From the NCBI GenBank assembly GCA_949744075.1, contig CATJWI010000087.1, forward strand, positions 1 through 33,468: a DNA stretch of 33,468 nt. The letters are read 5' to 3'. This DNA comes from an uncultured Eubacteriales bacterium. Lineage in GTDB: Bacteria; Bacillota; Clostridia; Oscillospirales; Oscillospiraceae. Within the stretch, counting starts at the first letter, position 1. The number at the start of each line of letters is the position of its first letter. The translations under genes and the position numbers were made by a program. The notes below the pieces were generated by a model that was not told the DNA's origin, searched no databases, and saw only the letters and a list, made by a program, of their open reading frames with translations. Shown here piece after piece: positions 1 through 7,843 of this stretch.

Positions 1-1175
1 GCCCCCTCAAAGGAGTTGGCAATGGCCATGACTTCACCGGTAGCCTTCATCTGCGTGCCCAGGGTCCGGCTGGCGGTAGTAAACTTGTCAAAGGGCAGAC
101 GGGGGATCTTCAGCACGCAGTAGTCGATGGTGGGCTCAAAGCAGGCCTTGGTCACCCCCGTGACCGCGTTGGGAATCTCGTCCAGGGTATAGCCCAAGGC
201 CACCTTGGCCGCCACCTTGGCGATGGGATAGCCCGTAGCCTTGGAAGCCAAAGCCGAGGACCGGGACACCCGGGGGTTGACCTCGATAACGGCGTACTCA
301 TAGGAGTCCGGGTTCAGGGCAAACTGTACGTTGCAGCCCCCCTCAATGCCCAAAGCGGAGATGATCTCCAGGGCGGCGGAGCGCAGCATCTGAAACTCCT
401 TGTTGGCCAAGGTCTGAGTGGGGGCCACCACGATGGAGTCCCCGGTGTGGACCCCCACCGGGTCGATGTTTTCCATAGAACAGATGGTGATAACGTTGCC
501 CGCTGAGTCCCGCATGACCTCGAACTCGATCTCCTTCCAGCCCGAGATGCACCGCTCGATGAGCACCTGTCCCACCCGGCTGAGGTTGATGCCCCGGTCG
601 GCGATCTCCTCCAGGGCAGCCCGGTCATAGGCGATGCCGCCGCCGGTGCCCCCCAGGGTATAGGCCGGACGCACAATGACGGGATAGCCGATGCTCTCGG
701 CAAAGGCCACCGCGTCCGCCACACTCTCCACCACCTCGGATACCACGCAGGGCTGGCCGATGGACTCCATGCAATCCTTAAACCCCTGCCGGTCCTCCGC
801 CTTACGGATGGACTCCGGACTGGTGCCCAGCAGCTTCACGTGATATTTTTCCAGAGTACCGTTCTCATAGAGGGCCATGGCCATGTTAAGGCCGGTCTGC
901 CCACCCAGGGTGGGCAGGATGGAGTCGGGCCGCTCCTTCTCGATGACCTGGGTAATGGAGGGGATATTCAGTGGCTCGATGTACACGTGGTCGGCAATGT
1001 CCTTGTCGGTCATGATAGTGGCGGGATTGGAGTTCACCAGCACCACCTCAAGGCCCTCTTCCTTCAAGGCCCGGCAGGCTTGGGTGCCGGCATAATCGAA
1101 CTCGGCGGCCTGGCCGATGACGATGGGCCCCGAGCCCAGCACCAGCACCTTCTTTACGTCTGTATACTTGGGCAT
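1..1175 (-). CDS. carB: Carbamoyl-phosphate synthase large subunit, N-terminal part (cut by window edge)
   Basis: The first ~391 residues of the large subunit, which uses ammonia from CarA, bicarbonate and two ATP to make carbamoyl phosphate for pyrimidines and arginine. The N-terminus reads [18 protein letters not shown], then [20 protein letters not shown]. This is the first (carboxyphosphate) ATP-grasp half, with [13 protein letters not shown] and a metal-binding [20 protein letters not shown] segment. The stop lies off the left edge, so it is absent from the ORF track. The ATG overlaps the carA stop by one base (TAATG), and GGAGGTGAGG lies just upstream, so the two are translationally coupled. 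The full protein is normally about 1070 residues. No frameshift is visible in the part present. Confidence 0.96.
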   Translation of the reverse strand, partial: MPKYTDVKKVLVLGSGPIVIGQAAEFDYAGTQACRALKEEGLEVVLVNSNPATIMTDKDIADHVYIEPLNIPSITQVIEKERPDSILPTLGGQTGLNMAMALYENGTLEKYHVKLLGTSPESIRKAEDRQGFKDCMESIGQPCVVSEVVESVADAVAFAESIGYPVIVRPAYTLGGTGGGIAYDRAALEEIADRGINLSRVGQVLIERCISGWKEIEFEVMRDSAGNVITICSMENIDPVGVHTGDSIVVAPTQTLANKEFQMLRSAALEIISALGIEGGCNVQFALNPDSYEYAVIEVNPRVSRSSALASKATGYPIAKVAAKVALGYTLDEIPNAVTGVTKACFEPTIDYCVLKIPRLPFDKFTTASRTLGTQMKATGEVMAIANSFEG

Positions 1176-2257
1176 TACTCCTCACCTCCCATGGCATCCA
1201 CAAAGCGGTTGAACAGATATTCCGTATCCTTCGGCCCGGCGTTGGCCTCCGGGTGGAACTGGGTGGTAAAGCAGTGGGGACGCTTATACCGCAACCCCTC
1301 GCAGGTGCCATCGTTCACATTGACATGGGACACCTCTGCCACGGCGGGGTCCACCGTCTCGGAAAGCACCGTATAGCCGTGGTTTTGGCTGGTGATGAAT
1401 ACTCTCCCCTTCTCCAGGTCCCGGACCGGGTGGTTGCCCCCCCGGTGACCGTAAGCCAACTTGCCTGTCTTGGCCCCGGTGGCCAGGGCCAGCAGCTGGT
1501 GCCCCAGGCAAACGCCGAAAATGGGCAGCCGGCTCTCATATAGCTTTTTCAGTTCTGCAATGATCTGGATGTTCTCCGCCGGGTCACCGGGGCCGTTGGA
1601 GAGCATCACGCCGTCATATCCCCCCGAGAGGACCGCCGCAGCCGTGGTCAGCGCGGGCAGCACCGTGACCCTGCATCCCCGCTTACACAGGCAGTCGATC
1701 ATGTGCTGCTTGACACCGTAGTCCATCATGGCCACGTGGAACCGCTCCTCCCCGAAGGCCGGGAAGACCTCGGGCTGCGTCCGTGTGACCCGGGCCACCA
1801 CATTCTCCACCCGATAGGCCCGCAGCCGCTCCAGGACCTCAGTGATATTAAAATGCTCCGCACAGGTGAGCATTCCATTCATGCTCCCCTGACTGCGGAG
1901 TATTTTGGTCAGCGCCCGGGTGTCGATCTCCTGGATGCCGGCAATATTATTTTCCTTTAAATAAGTGCCCAAGTCTCCTTCACAGCGGAAATTGCTTCCC
2001 CGGGGAGAGAGATGACGGACCACTAACGCCTCTACCCACGGCCGGCAGGACTCGTTGTCCTCATGGTTGATCCCATAATTTCCGATGAGGGGATAGGTCA
2101 TCACCACTCCTTGCCCCGCATAGGAGGGATCGGTCAGGATCTCCTGATACCCCACCATCGAGGTGTTAAACACCATCTCGCACACCCGGTCCGCCGTGAC
2201 GCCGATGCTCTCGCCCCGGAACACAGCGCCGTTTTCCAAAATGAGGGTCGCTCTCAT
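1175..2257 (-). CDS. carA: Carbamoyl-phosphate synthase small (glutaminase) subunit
   Basis: 360 residues, the usual family length. It hydrolyses glutamine and channels ammonia to CarB. The N-terminal CarA-specific domain (residues 1-~150) shows [15 protein letters not shown] and the [13 protein letters not shown] block. The C-terminal class I glutamine amidotransferase domain carries [10 protein letters not shown], with the nucleophile at about Cys250, and the His/Glu pair in [16 protein letters not shown]. Its stop overlaps the carB start (TAATG). A GGGAG ribosome site precedes the ATG. The promoter is TTGTCA-17-TAAAAT with a leader of only about 35 nt, too short for a PyrR attenuator, so any control probably acts on the DNA upstream. 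Confidence 0.97.
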   Translation of the reverse strand: MRATLILENGAVFRGESIGVTADRVCEMVFNTSMVGYQEILTDPSYAGQGVVMTYPLIGNYGINHEDNESCRPWVEALVVRHLSPRGSNFRCEGDLGTYLKENNIAGIQEIDTRALTKILRSQGSMNGMLTCAEHFNITEVLERLRAYRVENVVARVTRTQPEVFPAFGEERFHVAMMDYGVKQHMIDCLCKRGCRVTVLPALTTAAAVLSGGYDGVMLSNGPGDPAENIQIIAELKKLYESRLPIFGVCLGHQLLALATGAKTGKLAYGHRGGNHPVRDLEKGRVFITSQNHGYTVLSETVDPAVAEVSHVNVNDGTCEGLRYKRPHCFTTQFHPEANAGPKDTEYLFNRFVDAMGGEE

Positions 2258-2298
2258 CTCTTATCTCCCGCCTTTCTCCATATTTCCCTATCCGTTTG

Positions 2299-2327
2299 AT
2301 TTTAATATAAATCCCGCCGGATGACAA
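2299..2327 (-). promoter_or_regulatory. carAB promoter
   Basis: Read on the minus strand: -35 TTGTCA (2327-2322), a 17-nt spacer and -10 TAAAAT (2304-2299). This predicts transcription from about 2292, 35 nt before the carA ATG. Only the sequence match and position support it. Confidence 0.75.
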
Positions 2328-2351
2328 CCCAATTTTTTCGTTCCGACCCTC

Positions 2352-2380
2352 TTTGGACAAAAATCTGTATTTTGGACAAA
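2352..2380. repeat. Pair of identical 10-bp palindromes upstream of carAB
   Basis: TTTGGACAAA occurs at 2352-2361 and again at 2371-2380, a 19-bp period (about two helical turns). Each copy has TTTG and CAAA arms around a 2-bp centre. They lie about 60-90 bp upstream of the predicted carA start of transcription. They could be a two-site operator or activator site; no regulator is identified. Confidence 0.6.
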
Positions 2381-2409
2381 CTCCCCCGCCCCTCTGGTTT
2401 TCCTTCTTG

Positions 2410-3246
2410 TCAAACCGCCGGGGCCAGGTCTACCACCACTACCTCCGGCCGGTTATAGAACCGGGGCACCCGGGTGCTCTCCCGGGCCAGCCCCCGGCTC
2501 ACGATCAAGGTGCCGCCGCCCTCCACGGGATAGGCTCCCCCGGTATAGGCCGGAAACCACCCCTGGTCCGGGGCAAAGAGCCCGTCGATCAGCCCGGGAA
2601 GCCTCCACTGTCCCCCGTGGGCATGTCCGGTCAAGACCACATCGAACCCGCCATAGGACCCGATCCGCTCCGGCCGGTGGGACAACAGCAAGGTGCAGGC
2701 CTCCCCGTCCGCCCTCTCCGCCACTCCGCGCATCGCTTCCAGCTCCACCGCCCACTGCCCCTCTCCCACCGAAGGGTCGTCCATGCCGCACAGCAGCAGC
2801 CGCTGGCCCCGTACTGTCACCTCCCGGCTCTCCCCTTCCAGGACCTGGACACCCTGGACCGCCATCTGTGCCTTGATTTCCTCCTCGTAGCCACACCACA
2901 CCTCGTGGTTGCCGCAGACATAATAGGTGGGCCATTTCTCCGCCAGGGCCCGGGCCGTCTCATAGGCCCGCTCCGGGGGCAGCCGGCCAAAGTTATCGTC
3001 CACCCAGTCTCCCCCCAGCAAGACCAGGTCCGGCTCCTGAGCCTCCACCATCTTCAACAGAGCCCTCTGCCCCTCCCCATAGTCGCAGGAATGAAGATCG
3101 GTGAGCAGCGCCACCCGCACCGTCCCGGTCAGCTTTTCGCTTCCGATCCGGTAATTTCGCAAAACAAGCCTGGTATCCAGTCCTGCCAAAATAAAAACTC
3201 CCAGCAGCAGACACACCGCCCGAAGCACTCGCCTTTTCTTTTTCAT
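2410..3246 (-). CDS. Membrane-anchored calcineurin-like metallophosphoesterase
   Basis: 278 residues from the chosen ATG (MKKKRR...). GAGGTG lies 6 nt upstream; an ATG two codons earlier (3252) is possible, and the longer track start runs into the promoter. A basic N-terminus and a hydrophobic stretch (VCLLLGVFILAG) predict a single membrane anchor with the catalytic domain outside. All metal-binding motifs are present in order: LLTDLHSCD, LLGGDWVDD, VCGNHE, LSHRPE and TGHAHGGQ. This is the YkuE/YaeI-like subgroup, which in other bacteria acts on UDP-sugar or lipid-linked phosphates; the substrate here is unknown. It is a single gene, divergent from the DUF421 gene, with carA downstream under its own promoter. 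Confidence 0.9.
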   Translation of the reverse strand: MKKKRRVLRAVCLLLGVFILAGLDTRLVLRNYRIGSEKLTGTVRVALLTDLHSCDYGEGQRALLKMVEAQEPDLVLLGGDWVDDNFGRLPPERAYETARALAEKWPTYYVCGNHEVWCGYEEEIKAQMAVQGVQVLEGESREVTVRGQRLLLCGMDDPSVGEGQWAVELEAMRGVAERADGEACTLLLSHRPERIGSYGGFDVVLTGHAHGGQWRLPGLIDGLFAPDQGWFPAYTGGAYPVEGGGTLIVSRGLARESTRVPRFYNRPEVVVVDLAPAV

Positions 3247-3269
3247 TCCCATCACCTCATTTGCCTGCA

Positions 3270-3275
3270 AGTATA
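3270..3275 (-). promoter_or_regulatory. Extended -10 promoter of the metallophosphoesterase gene
   Basis: On the minus strand TGC-TATACT is an extended -10, with only a weak -35 (TTAACA at 19 nt). It sits 24 nt upstream of the chosen start codon. The divergent DUF421 gene must be served from the same ~120-bp interval, where the best plus-strand match is a weak CTGACA...CATACT. Confidence 0.5.
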
Positions 3276-3368
3276 GCACACCAAGCCGGACAAATGTTAA
3301 AATTTTTCTGACATTTTCCCCCGCCCGCTGACCATACTGACAAAAGAGAACCATTGGGAGGTCTTGCT

Positions 3369-4049
3369 ATGGTCATCGCCTTTGTCCGTACCATTATTTT
3401 ATATCTGCTGATCATTGCCGGGGTCCGGCTCATGGGAAAGCGCCAGGTGGGTGAACTGGAGCCCTCCGAGCTGGTGCTGGCTCTTATCATCGCGGACCTG
3501 GCCGCCGTTCCCATGCAGGACTTTGGCATCCCTCTGCTGACGGGCATCATCCCCATCCTGACCCTGCTGTCCATCACCATGATCATCTCGGTCCTGTCCA
3601 TGAAGAGCGTCAAATTCCGCGCCCTGCTCTGCGGCCGCCCCTCTATCATTGTTGAAAACGGCAAGCTGAAACAACAGGAGATGCAAAAGAACCGCTTTAC
3701 TGTTGACGAACTCATGGAAGAACTGCGGATGAAGGGGGTCAACGATATCTCCACCCTGAAATACGCCATTCTGGAGACCAACGGCCAGATCTCTATCCTC
3801 CCCTACGCCGACCAAAAGCCCCCGGTGGCCAAGGACTTGAGCGTGACCCCCGAGGAGGCCGGACTGCCCATCGTCCTCATCAACGACGGCCGGGTGCTGG
3901 ACCGGAACCTCCAGTCCCGGGGCTACGACCGGAACTGGCTGAACAAGCAGCTCAAGGCCCACGGGGCCAAGGACCCCAAGGAGGTCTACCTCCTCACTGC
4001 CGACGAGCTGGGCCGGGTCTACTTCTCTTCCAAGGAGGATAACGCATGA
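3369..4049 (+). CDS. DUF421 (YetF-family) membrane protein
   Basis: 226 residues from ATG 3369, chosen because GGGAGG lies 7 nt upstream; the track start is a TTG inside that leader. Three transmembrane segments fill residues 1-~85 (VIAFVRTIILYLLIIAGVRL; LVLALIIADLAAVP; GIIPILTLLSITMIISVL). They are followed by the soluble YetF domain with GRPSIIVENGKL, FTVDELMEELRMKGV and ILETNGQISIL. The molecular role of this family is unsettled; relatives occur in spore and envelope contexts of Firmicutes. Its stop overlaps the next start (ATGA), so it is coupled to the DUF4363 gene, a pairing commonly seen in Clostridia. Confidence 0.9.
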   Translation: MVIAFVRTIILYLLIIAGVRLMGKRQVGELEPSELVLALIIADLAAVPMQDFGIPLLTGIIPILTLLSITMIISVLSMKSVKFRALLCGRPSIIVENGKLKQQEMQKNRFTVDELMEELRMKGVNDISTLKYAILETNGQISILPYADQKPPVAKDLSVTPEEAGLPIVLINDGRVLDRNLQSRGYDRNWLNKQLKAHGAKDPKEVYLLTADELGRVYFSSKEDNA

Positions 4050-4426
4050 AGCGGATCATCATTGCCGGGGCCATTCTGCTCCTGGTCTTCGTTGCCACCC
4101 TGAGCCACAGCTTTTATATTTCCTCCTTCACCGGCCACCTCACCTCCCTCCTGGAGGCCGCCGAGGCCCGGGCCGAGGAGGAGGACTGGGCTGCCGCCGA
4201 CGAGCTGACCCTCTCCGCCAAAAGCCGCTGGGACGCCAAGGGCTCCTATCTCCACATTCTTCTGCGCCACAGCGACACCGACGCCGTCTACACCGGCTTT
4301 CGGGAGGTCATCGAGTTCATCCAATGCCAGGAGGGCGGAGAGTACTCCGCCGCCAACGCCCGGCTCATCGCCGAGCTGGAGCTTTTGGCCGAGGCGGAGC
4401 AGCTGACACTGAAAAACATCCTATGA
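4046..4426 (+). CDS. DUF4363 family small membrane-anchored protein
   Basis: 126 residues. A single N-terminal membrane segment (IIIAGAILLLVFVATLSHSFY) is followed by a mostly helical, acidic extracytoplasmic domain (EAAEARAEEEDWAAADEL, then a second helical hairpin). The shape and the 4-nt ATGA overlap with the upstream DUF421 gene match the DUF4363 family, whose members usually sit directly behind DUF421 genes. Function unknown; a two-protein membrane complex with the DUF421 partner is a reasonable inference. Confidence 0.8.
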   Translation: MKRIIIAGAILLLVFVATLSHSFYISSFTGHLTSLLEAAEARAEEEDWAAADELTLSAKSRWDAKGSYLHILLRHSDTDAVYTGFREVIEFIQCQEGGEYSAANARLIAELELLAEAEQLTLKNIL

Positions 4427-4429
4427 TTT

Positions 4430-4458
4430 TTGACAGAATACGACATTTATGATATATT
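4430..4458 (+). promoter_or_regulatory. Promoter of the DUF2971 gene
   Basis: TTGACA (4430-4435), a 17-nt spacer and TATATT (4453-4458), in an AT-rich stretch directly after the DUF4363 stop. It predicts a start of transcription near 4465 and a very short leader. Confidence 0.8.
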
Positions 4459-4491
4459 TTTCTTAATATATCCATGTCGGGGGTGACATAT

Positions 4492-5985
4492 ATGCTGGAA
4501 GAAAAGCAGATCGATTATCAGCAGCAGCTCTCCGCCCTGCTGTCAGCCCCTGTTCCTCCCCGGGATTCTCTTGACTATTTATCCCGCCTCTACTCCCTGG
4601 CCAACTGCTACTATAATCTCCGGCGGTATGCCGAGGAGCTCACCTGCCGGGAAGAGATCCTGTCTATCGCCAAAACCCCTACGAACCTGAATAACCTGGC
4701 CGTATCCTACGAGAATAATGGCATTAGGAGAAACGTTCTCAACCTATATAAGCGAGCTCTGGAGTCAGAGCCCTTCGACGCGCCCTCCAGCGTCATCTAC
4801 GGAAATCTGCTCCGTTACGTAGCCCGGTACCGGGTCTATGAACGGGCTAAAACCACACGTCTGCACCCCCGCACCTACATCAATGATATCAGCACCATCC
4901 TCCGATTCGCGGTGGCCTGCTATGAGGATTATGAATGGGATACCTTTTCTCTCGCCGATTCCATTACCATTTCCCCCGACTGTCCGGATATTGAAAAATA
5001 TTCCATCATCAAAACTATTTTTGATTCCACCAAAGGACTTCAAGAAAAAACGCTGCTCCGTCTCTATCTGATTTCTCTGTACCACAACGCCACCGCTATC
5101 CTGGACGGCCACCGAACCTCTATCCGCGATCAAAAACTGGAAATCGCCCATTATACCCGGGTAGAAAATCTAAAGAGCCTACTGAAGGCAAATGCGGATA
5201 CCTTTCAGCGCCTGTTCAATGTGGCCTATATGAACGACCCCTCTGAGGGAAAAACCTTTGATCATCTGCTAAAATGCTATGGCACCAAGCTCAGCCAAAG
5301 CACCACCTCCAGCTGCGCCCACAACGGCCGCAACTATCAGAGCTACGGCTACAGCAACACGTACATCGGCAGCTTTTCCAGCAGTATCGACAGCCTCCCC
5401 ATGTGGGTGCAGTACGGAAACGGCGGCAAGGGCTGCTGTCTGATCTTCGAAAACAGCTTCTTCGATGAGGAGGAACCCTTGCTCCTCCACATGTCCAAGC
5501 CCGCTGCTCCCTCTGAGCTCACTTCGGAGGATGCCCTTCCCTCCGATCCCCCTGAGCGCTATGTTCTTTATAAAGTCTATTATCTCTCTGAGCCCAGCAA
5601 ATACCCCTATCGCACCAATCTGCAAATGATTGCCAGGCTATACAATCAGCTTCAAGAACTTCTTGAAAAGATGGATAAGACCGCGGTTCAGCAGATCACC
5701 ATTTACATCGACAGCATTTTGGACCAGATCCGATTCCTGTTCAAAGAGCCCGACTATGCCCACGAGCAGGAATACCGGGTCATCAAATGGGCCGACTCCC
5801 CTCTATGCGACGAGGGCAACCGCAGCGGTGAGGTCCCTCACCTCTACATCGAAATGGCCCGTCCGCTGGAATATAAAGAAGTCATCCTGGGTCCCAAGGT
5901 AGAGGCCCCTTCCGCCGTAGCCCCCTATCTCCACTATACAAAAAAAGTCAAGCGCATCACCAAATCCAACATTCAATATCAATAA
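4492..5985 (+). CDS. TPR-like / DUF2971 domain protein
   Basis: 497 residues from ATG 4492, chosen because GGGGGTG lies 7 nt upstream; an in-frame ATG at 4474 has no such site. Residues ~20-120 look like helical tetratricopeptide repeats (LANCYYNLRRYAEE; LNNLAVSYENNG; LYKRALESEP). The C-terminal half matches DUF2971: AYMNDPSEGKTF (~245), SLPMWVQYGNGGKGCCLIF (~300) and AHEQEYRVIKW (~421). DUF2971 has no proven biochemical activity. It is soluble with no signal peptide. The gene is visibly more AT-rich than its neighbours (many AAA, TAT, ATT codons) and has its own promoter and terminator, which suggests horizontal acquisition. It could be a stress or defence effector, but nothing in the sequence proves that. 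Confidence 0.8.
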   Translation: MLEEKQIDYQQQLSALLSAPVPPRDSLDYLSRLYSLANCYYNLRRYAEELTCREEILSIAKTPTNLNNLAVSYENNGIRRNVLNLYKRALESEPFDAPSSVIYGNLLRYVARYRVYERAKTTRLHPRTYINDISTILRFAVACYEDYEWDTFSLADSITISPDCPDIEKYSIIKTIFDSTKGLQEKTLLRLYLISLYHNATAILDGHRTSIRDQKLEIAHYTRVENLKSLLKANADTFQRLFNVAYMNDPSEGKTFDHLLKCYGTKLSQSTTSSCAHNGRNYQSYGYSNTYIGSFSSSIDSLPMWVQYGNGGKGCCLIFENSFFDEEEPLLLHMSKPAAPSELTSEDALPSDPPERYVLYKVYYLSEPSKYPYRTNLQMIARLYNQLQELLEKMDKTAVQQITIYIDSILDQIRFLFKEPDYAHEQEYRVIKWADSPLCDEGNRSGEVPHLYIEMARPLEYKEVILGPKVEAPSAVAPYLHYTKKVKRITKSNIQYQ

Positions 5986-6018
5986 AAACACAGGGGCCTT
6001 ACCGGCCCCTGTGTTTTT
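5984..6018. terminator. Bidirectional terminator between the DUF2971 gene and yjdF
   Basis: A 15-bp perfect stem (AAAAACACAGGGGCC / GGCCCCTGTGTTTTT) around a TTACC loop, with A and T runs on the flanks so it can work on both strands. The yjdF stop codon lies in the loop, so the two convergent genes share it. Confidence 0.9.
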
Positions 6019-6418
6019 GCTTTCTCTTCTCCTGGCGGAGCCGGAACCTTCTCTCCTCCTCCGCCATTTTGTCCTCCCGGCTCTTCTCCCGCCGGGCTTC
6101 CTTTCCCTCCGTCCGCTGGAGCTTCAAGGCCTCCTGGGCCTTGGTGCCCACCGGGGCCTTGGACAGCTGCCGGGCAGCCTCTCTCCTGGCCCGCTTGGGG
6201 TTTTTCGCTGCGGCTGCCCTTCTCTCCATGGGCAGCGCCTCGGAAAACCGCAGCTGCCTCCAGTGGTCCAGCAGCGCCGCGTAGACCTCAAAGTCCCGGG
6301 GCTCCGCGCCGAAGGTGAGCTTACACGCCGAATACCGGCCGCCCTCCTCCCGCTCGATGAGCCCCACCCAAAAGGGGTCCTGAAAGAAGACTGTGATGGT
6401 ACAGGTATCGCATGCCAT
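5999..6418 (-). CDS. yjdF: YjdF family protein (DUF2992)
   Basis: 139 residues from ATG 6418, chosen for AAGGAGG 7 nt upstream; the longer track start falls inside the leader structure. The N-terminal half is the conserved part (TITVFFQDPFWVGLIERE, then ACKLTFGAEPRDFEVYAALL). The C-terminal half is a highly charged Lys/Arg/Glu helix. In Firmicutes this family is commonly controlled by the yjdF riboswitch, which responds to azaaromatic compounds, and is thought to help cells deal with them; the reaction is unknown. Here too a ~150-nt structured leader precedes the gene. It is convergent with the DUF2971 gene and divergent from the membrane protein gene. Confidence 0.85.
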   Translation of the reverse strand: MACDTCTITVFFQDPFWVGLIEREEGGRYSACKLTFGAEPRDFEVYAALLDHWRQLRFSEALPMERRAAAAKNPKRARREAARQLSKAPVGTKAQEALKLQRTEGKEARREKSREDKMAEEERRFRLRQEKRKQKHRGR

Positions 6419-6424
6419 AGAACT

Positions 6425-6530
6425 TCCTCCTTTTTGCCGTTCCACGGAGAAGGGACAACCAAGGAGGCAGGTTACTGACGGCATTGGTTCAAATGCCGCG
6501 CCCGGACTACCCGACCGGGCCGTGTTTTTA
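6425..6530 (-). ncRNA. Candidate yjdF-class riboswitch leader
   Basis: Read on the minus strand, the leader holds a stem CCCGG/CCGGG (6519-6515 with 6505-6501). Next is a strong hairpin CGGCATT/AATGCCG (6498-6479), then CCTCCTT (6467-6461), which is exactly complementary to the ribosome site AAGGAGG (6432-6426). A CCGT (6447-6444) can pair either with the nearby ACGG (6440-6437) or with an identical ACGG at the 5' end of the structure (6523-6520). Two exclusive pairings plus a sequestered ribosome site are what a translational switch needs. Assignment to the yjdF class rests on the downstream gene, not on a covariance search. Confidence 0.65.
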
Positions 6531-6571
6531 TCCCCGCATATTCTATTTTGTGCTTCATCACCACCAGCTTT

Positions 6572-6600
6572 ATTATAAAATACCCCCTTTCCCCTGTCAA
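6572..6600 (-). promoter_or_regulatory. Consensus promoter of yjdF
   Basis: On the minus strand TTGACA (6600-6595), a 17-nt spacer and TATAAT (6577-6572): both hexamers match consensus perfectly. Transcription would begin near 6565, giving a leader of about 147 nt. Such strong initiation fits control by the leader RNA rather than at the promoter. Confidence 0.85.
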
Positions 6601-6618
6601 TCGTAAGAATATCGTCAT

Positions 6619-6647
6619 TTGTTTTTCTCCCTCTCCTGTGATATACT
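6619..6647 (+). promoter_or_regulatory. Promoter of the polytopic membrane protein gene
   Basis: TTGTTT (6619-6624), a 17-nt spacer and TATACT (6642-6647) with a TGA extended -10 element. The track ORF begins inside this -35 box, which argues for the downstream TTG start at 6679. Confidence 0.7.
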
Positions 6648-6678
6648 TTTTTCAGCCTATCACAAGGGGGCGACCGCC

Positions 6679-7803
6679 TTGGCCGATGCCTTTTTCAGTC
6701 TGTTCCTGCTCTGTTTTATCTTCGTTTGTCTACTGGTCCCGCCGGTCCTGACCGGCTTTGCCGTCTTTAACCTCCGCGCCAAACAGCCCTTCCACGAAAA
6801 AGCTATTGATATCCTCATTTTTACTCTCGGCCCCTTCCTCACCGTCCTTCTCTGGAATCTTCTCTCCTTCCGGGAGTGGGACGAGGCCATCTTAATCGGC
6901 CCCGCATCGGACCTCTCCTCCTTCCACGCCCCTATTGCCGGAGCGCACCTGCCCACCCTCCTGACTCTTGCAGTTTACGCCATTCTCTGCCTTTGCCTTC
7001 TCCGTTTCTCTCAAAAGGGCTTCCCGCCCCTGCCTGCTGCATTCCTCATCGGCGGTGTTCTCACTGGGCTCCTTCTCTGCCTGATTTTGATGGTCCAGCT
7101 CTTCCCCCATTTGACCGGAAACGCCATCCCCTTTGATATCGTTTACCTCTGCCTTCTCCCCCTAAACTATATCCTCTGTTCGGCTAAGACCCTCCGCCGG
7201 GTCATTGCCGCCCAGGTCCTCCGGTTTCAGACCTCTCCCCCAGCCGACGCCCGGCCTGTGGTCCTGTTTTCCTACCGGTTCCTCTCCAAAAGCGGCGGCT
7301 GGCTCCTGCTGGCCTTCCTCCTGGCCCTCCCGGTCCTGGCGCTGCTTCTCGCCATTTTGACCCTCTTCGGCCAGACCCCCGACGCCGCCGTTCGGGCCTT
7401 TACTGAGACCAGCGACTGGGCCCTCTCCCAAAAGATCTCTCCCCCGCCCATCGAGACCGACGGCCACTACCTTTGCACCGTGGCGGTGGGTGGCCACCCC
7501 AGACTGGTGAAGCCCATTCGGTACGGTATCCGCCACGGCAAACGCATCGTGGTAAACCGCCAGCTCTGCGTGGCCAACGCCTTTGAACAGCTCATCATGG
7601 AACGCGCCCCAAGGCTCCACCGGGCCATCCGGCAGTTTTATGATACCCATGGCTATCCCCTCTCCCAAAAGCTCACCACTCCCCTCCGGGCTGATATCAC
7701 CTATCTGGTCATGAAACCCCTGGAATGGTTCTTCCTCCTCTGCCTCTATACTTTTGACCGGGAGCCGGAAAATCGCATCGCCCTGCAATACACCAAGGCA
7801 TAA
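6679..7803 (+). CDS. Polytopic membrane protein of unknown function (DUF6688-like)
   Basis: 374 residues if translation starts at TTG 6679, which follows AGGGGG by about 9 nt; upstream codons lie in the promoter. About six hydrophobic segments fill residues 5-~240 (for example SLFLLCFIFVCLLVPPVL and WLLLAFLLALPVLALLLAIL). A conserved-looking soluble domain follows (HYLCTVAVGGHPRLVKPIRYGIRHG; NRQLCVANAFEQLI; YDTHGYPLSQ), ending in MKPLEWFFLLCLYTFDREPENRIALQY. This ending resembles a Clostridia membrane family I recall as DUF6688; treat that name as tentative. No catalytic motif is visible. Single-gene unit with its own promoter and terminator. Confidence 0.7.
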   Translation: MADAFFSLFLLCFIFVCLLVPPVLTGFAVFNLRAKQPFHEKAIDILIFTLGPFLTVLLWNLLSFREWDEAILIGPASDLSSFHAPIAGAHLPTLLTLAVYAILCLCLLRFSQKGFPPLPAAFLIGGVLTGLLLCLILMVQLFPHLTGNAIPFDIVYLCLLPLNYILCSAKTLRRVIAAQVLRFQTSPPADARPVVLFSYRFLSKSGGWLLLAFLLALPVLALLLAILTLFGQTPDAAVRAFTETSDWALSQKISPPPIETDGHYLCTVAVGGHPRLVKPIRYGIRHGKRIVVNRQLCVANAFEQLIMERAPRLHRAIRQFYDTHGYPLSQKLTTPLRADITYLVMKPLEWFFLLCLYTFDREPENRIALQYTKA

Positions 7804-7807
7804 AAAA

Positions 7808-7840
7808 CGCCCCGCCTGACATTCAGGCGGGGCGTCTTTT
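7808..7840. terminator. Bidirectional terminator between the membrane protein gene and nrdR
   Basis: A 12-bp GC-rich stem (CGCCCCGCCTGA / TCAGGCGGGGCG) with a 3-nt loop, preceded by six A and followed by a TCTTTTCTCTT tract. It serves the two convergent genes. Confidence 0.92.
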
Positions 7841-7843
7841 CTC

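Noticed and set aside
2353-3276. 307-residue plus-strand frame over the metallophosphoesterase
   Set aside because: Shadow frame rich in His/Pro/Gln; the minus strand has all five metallophosphoesterase motifs.
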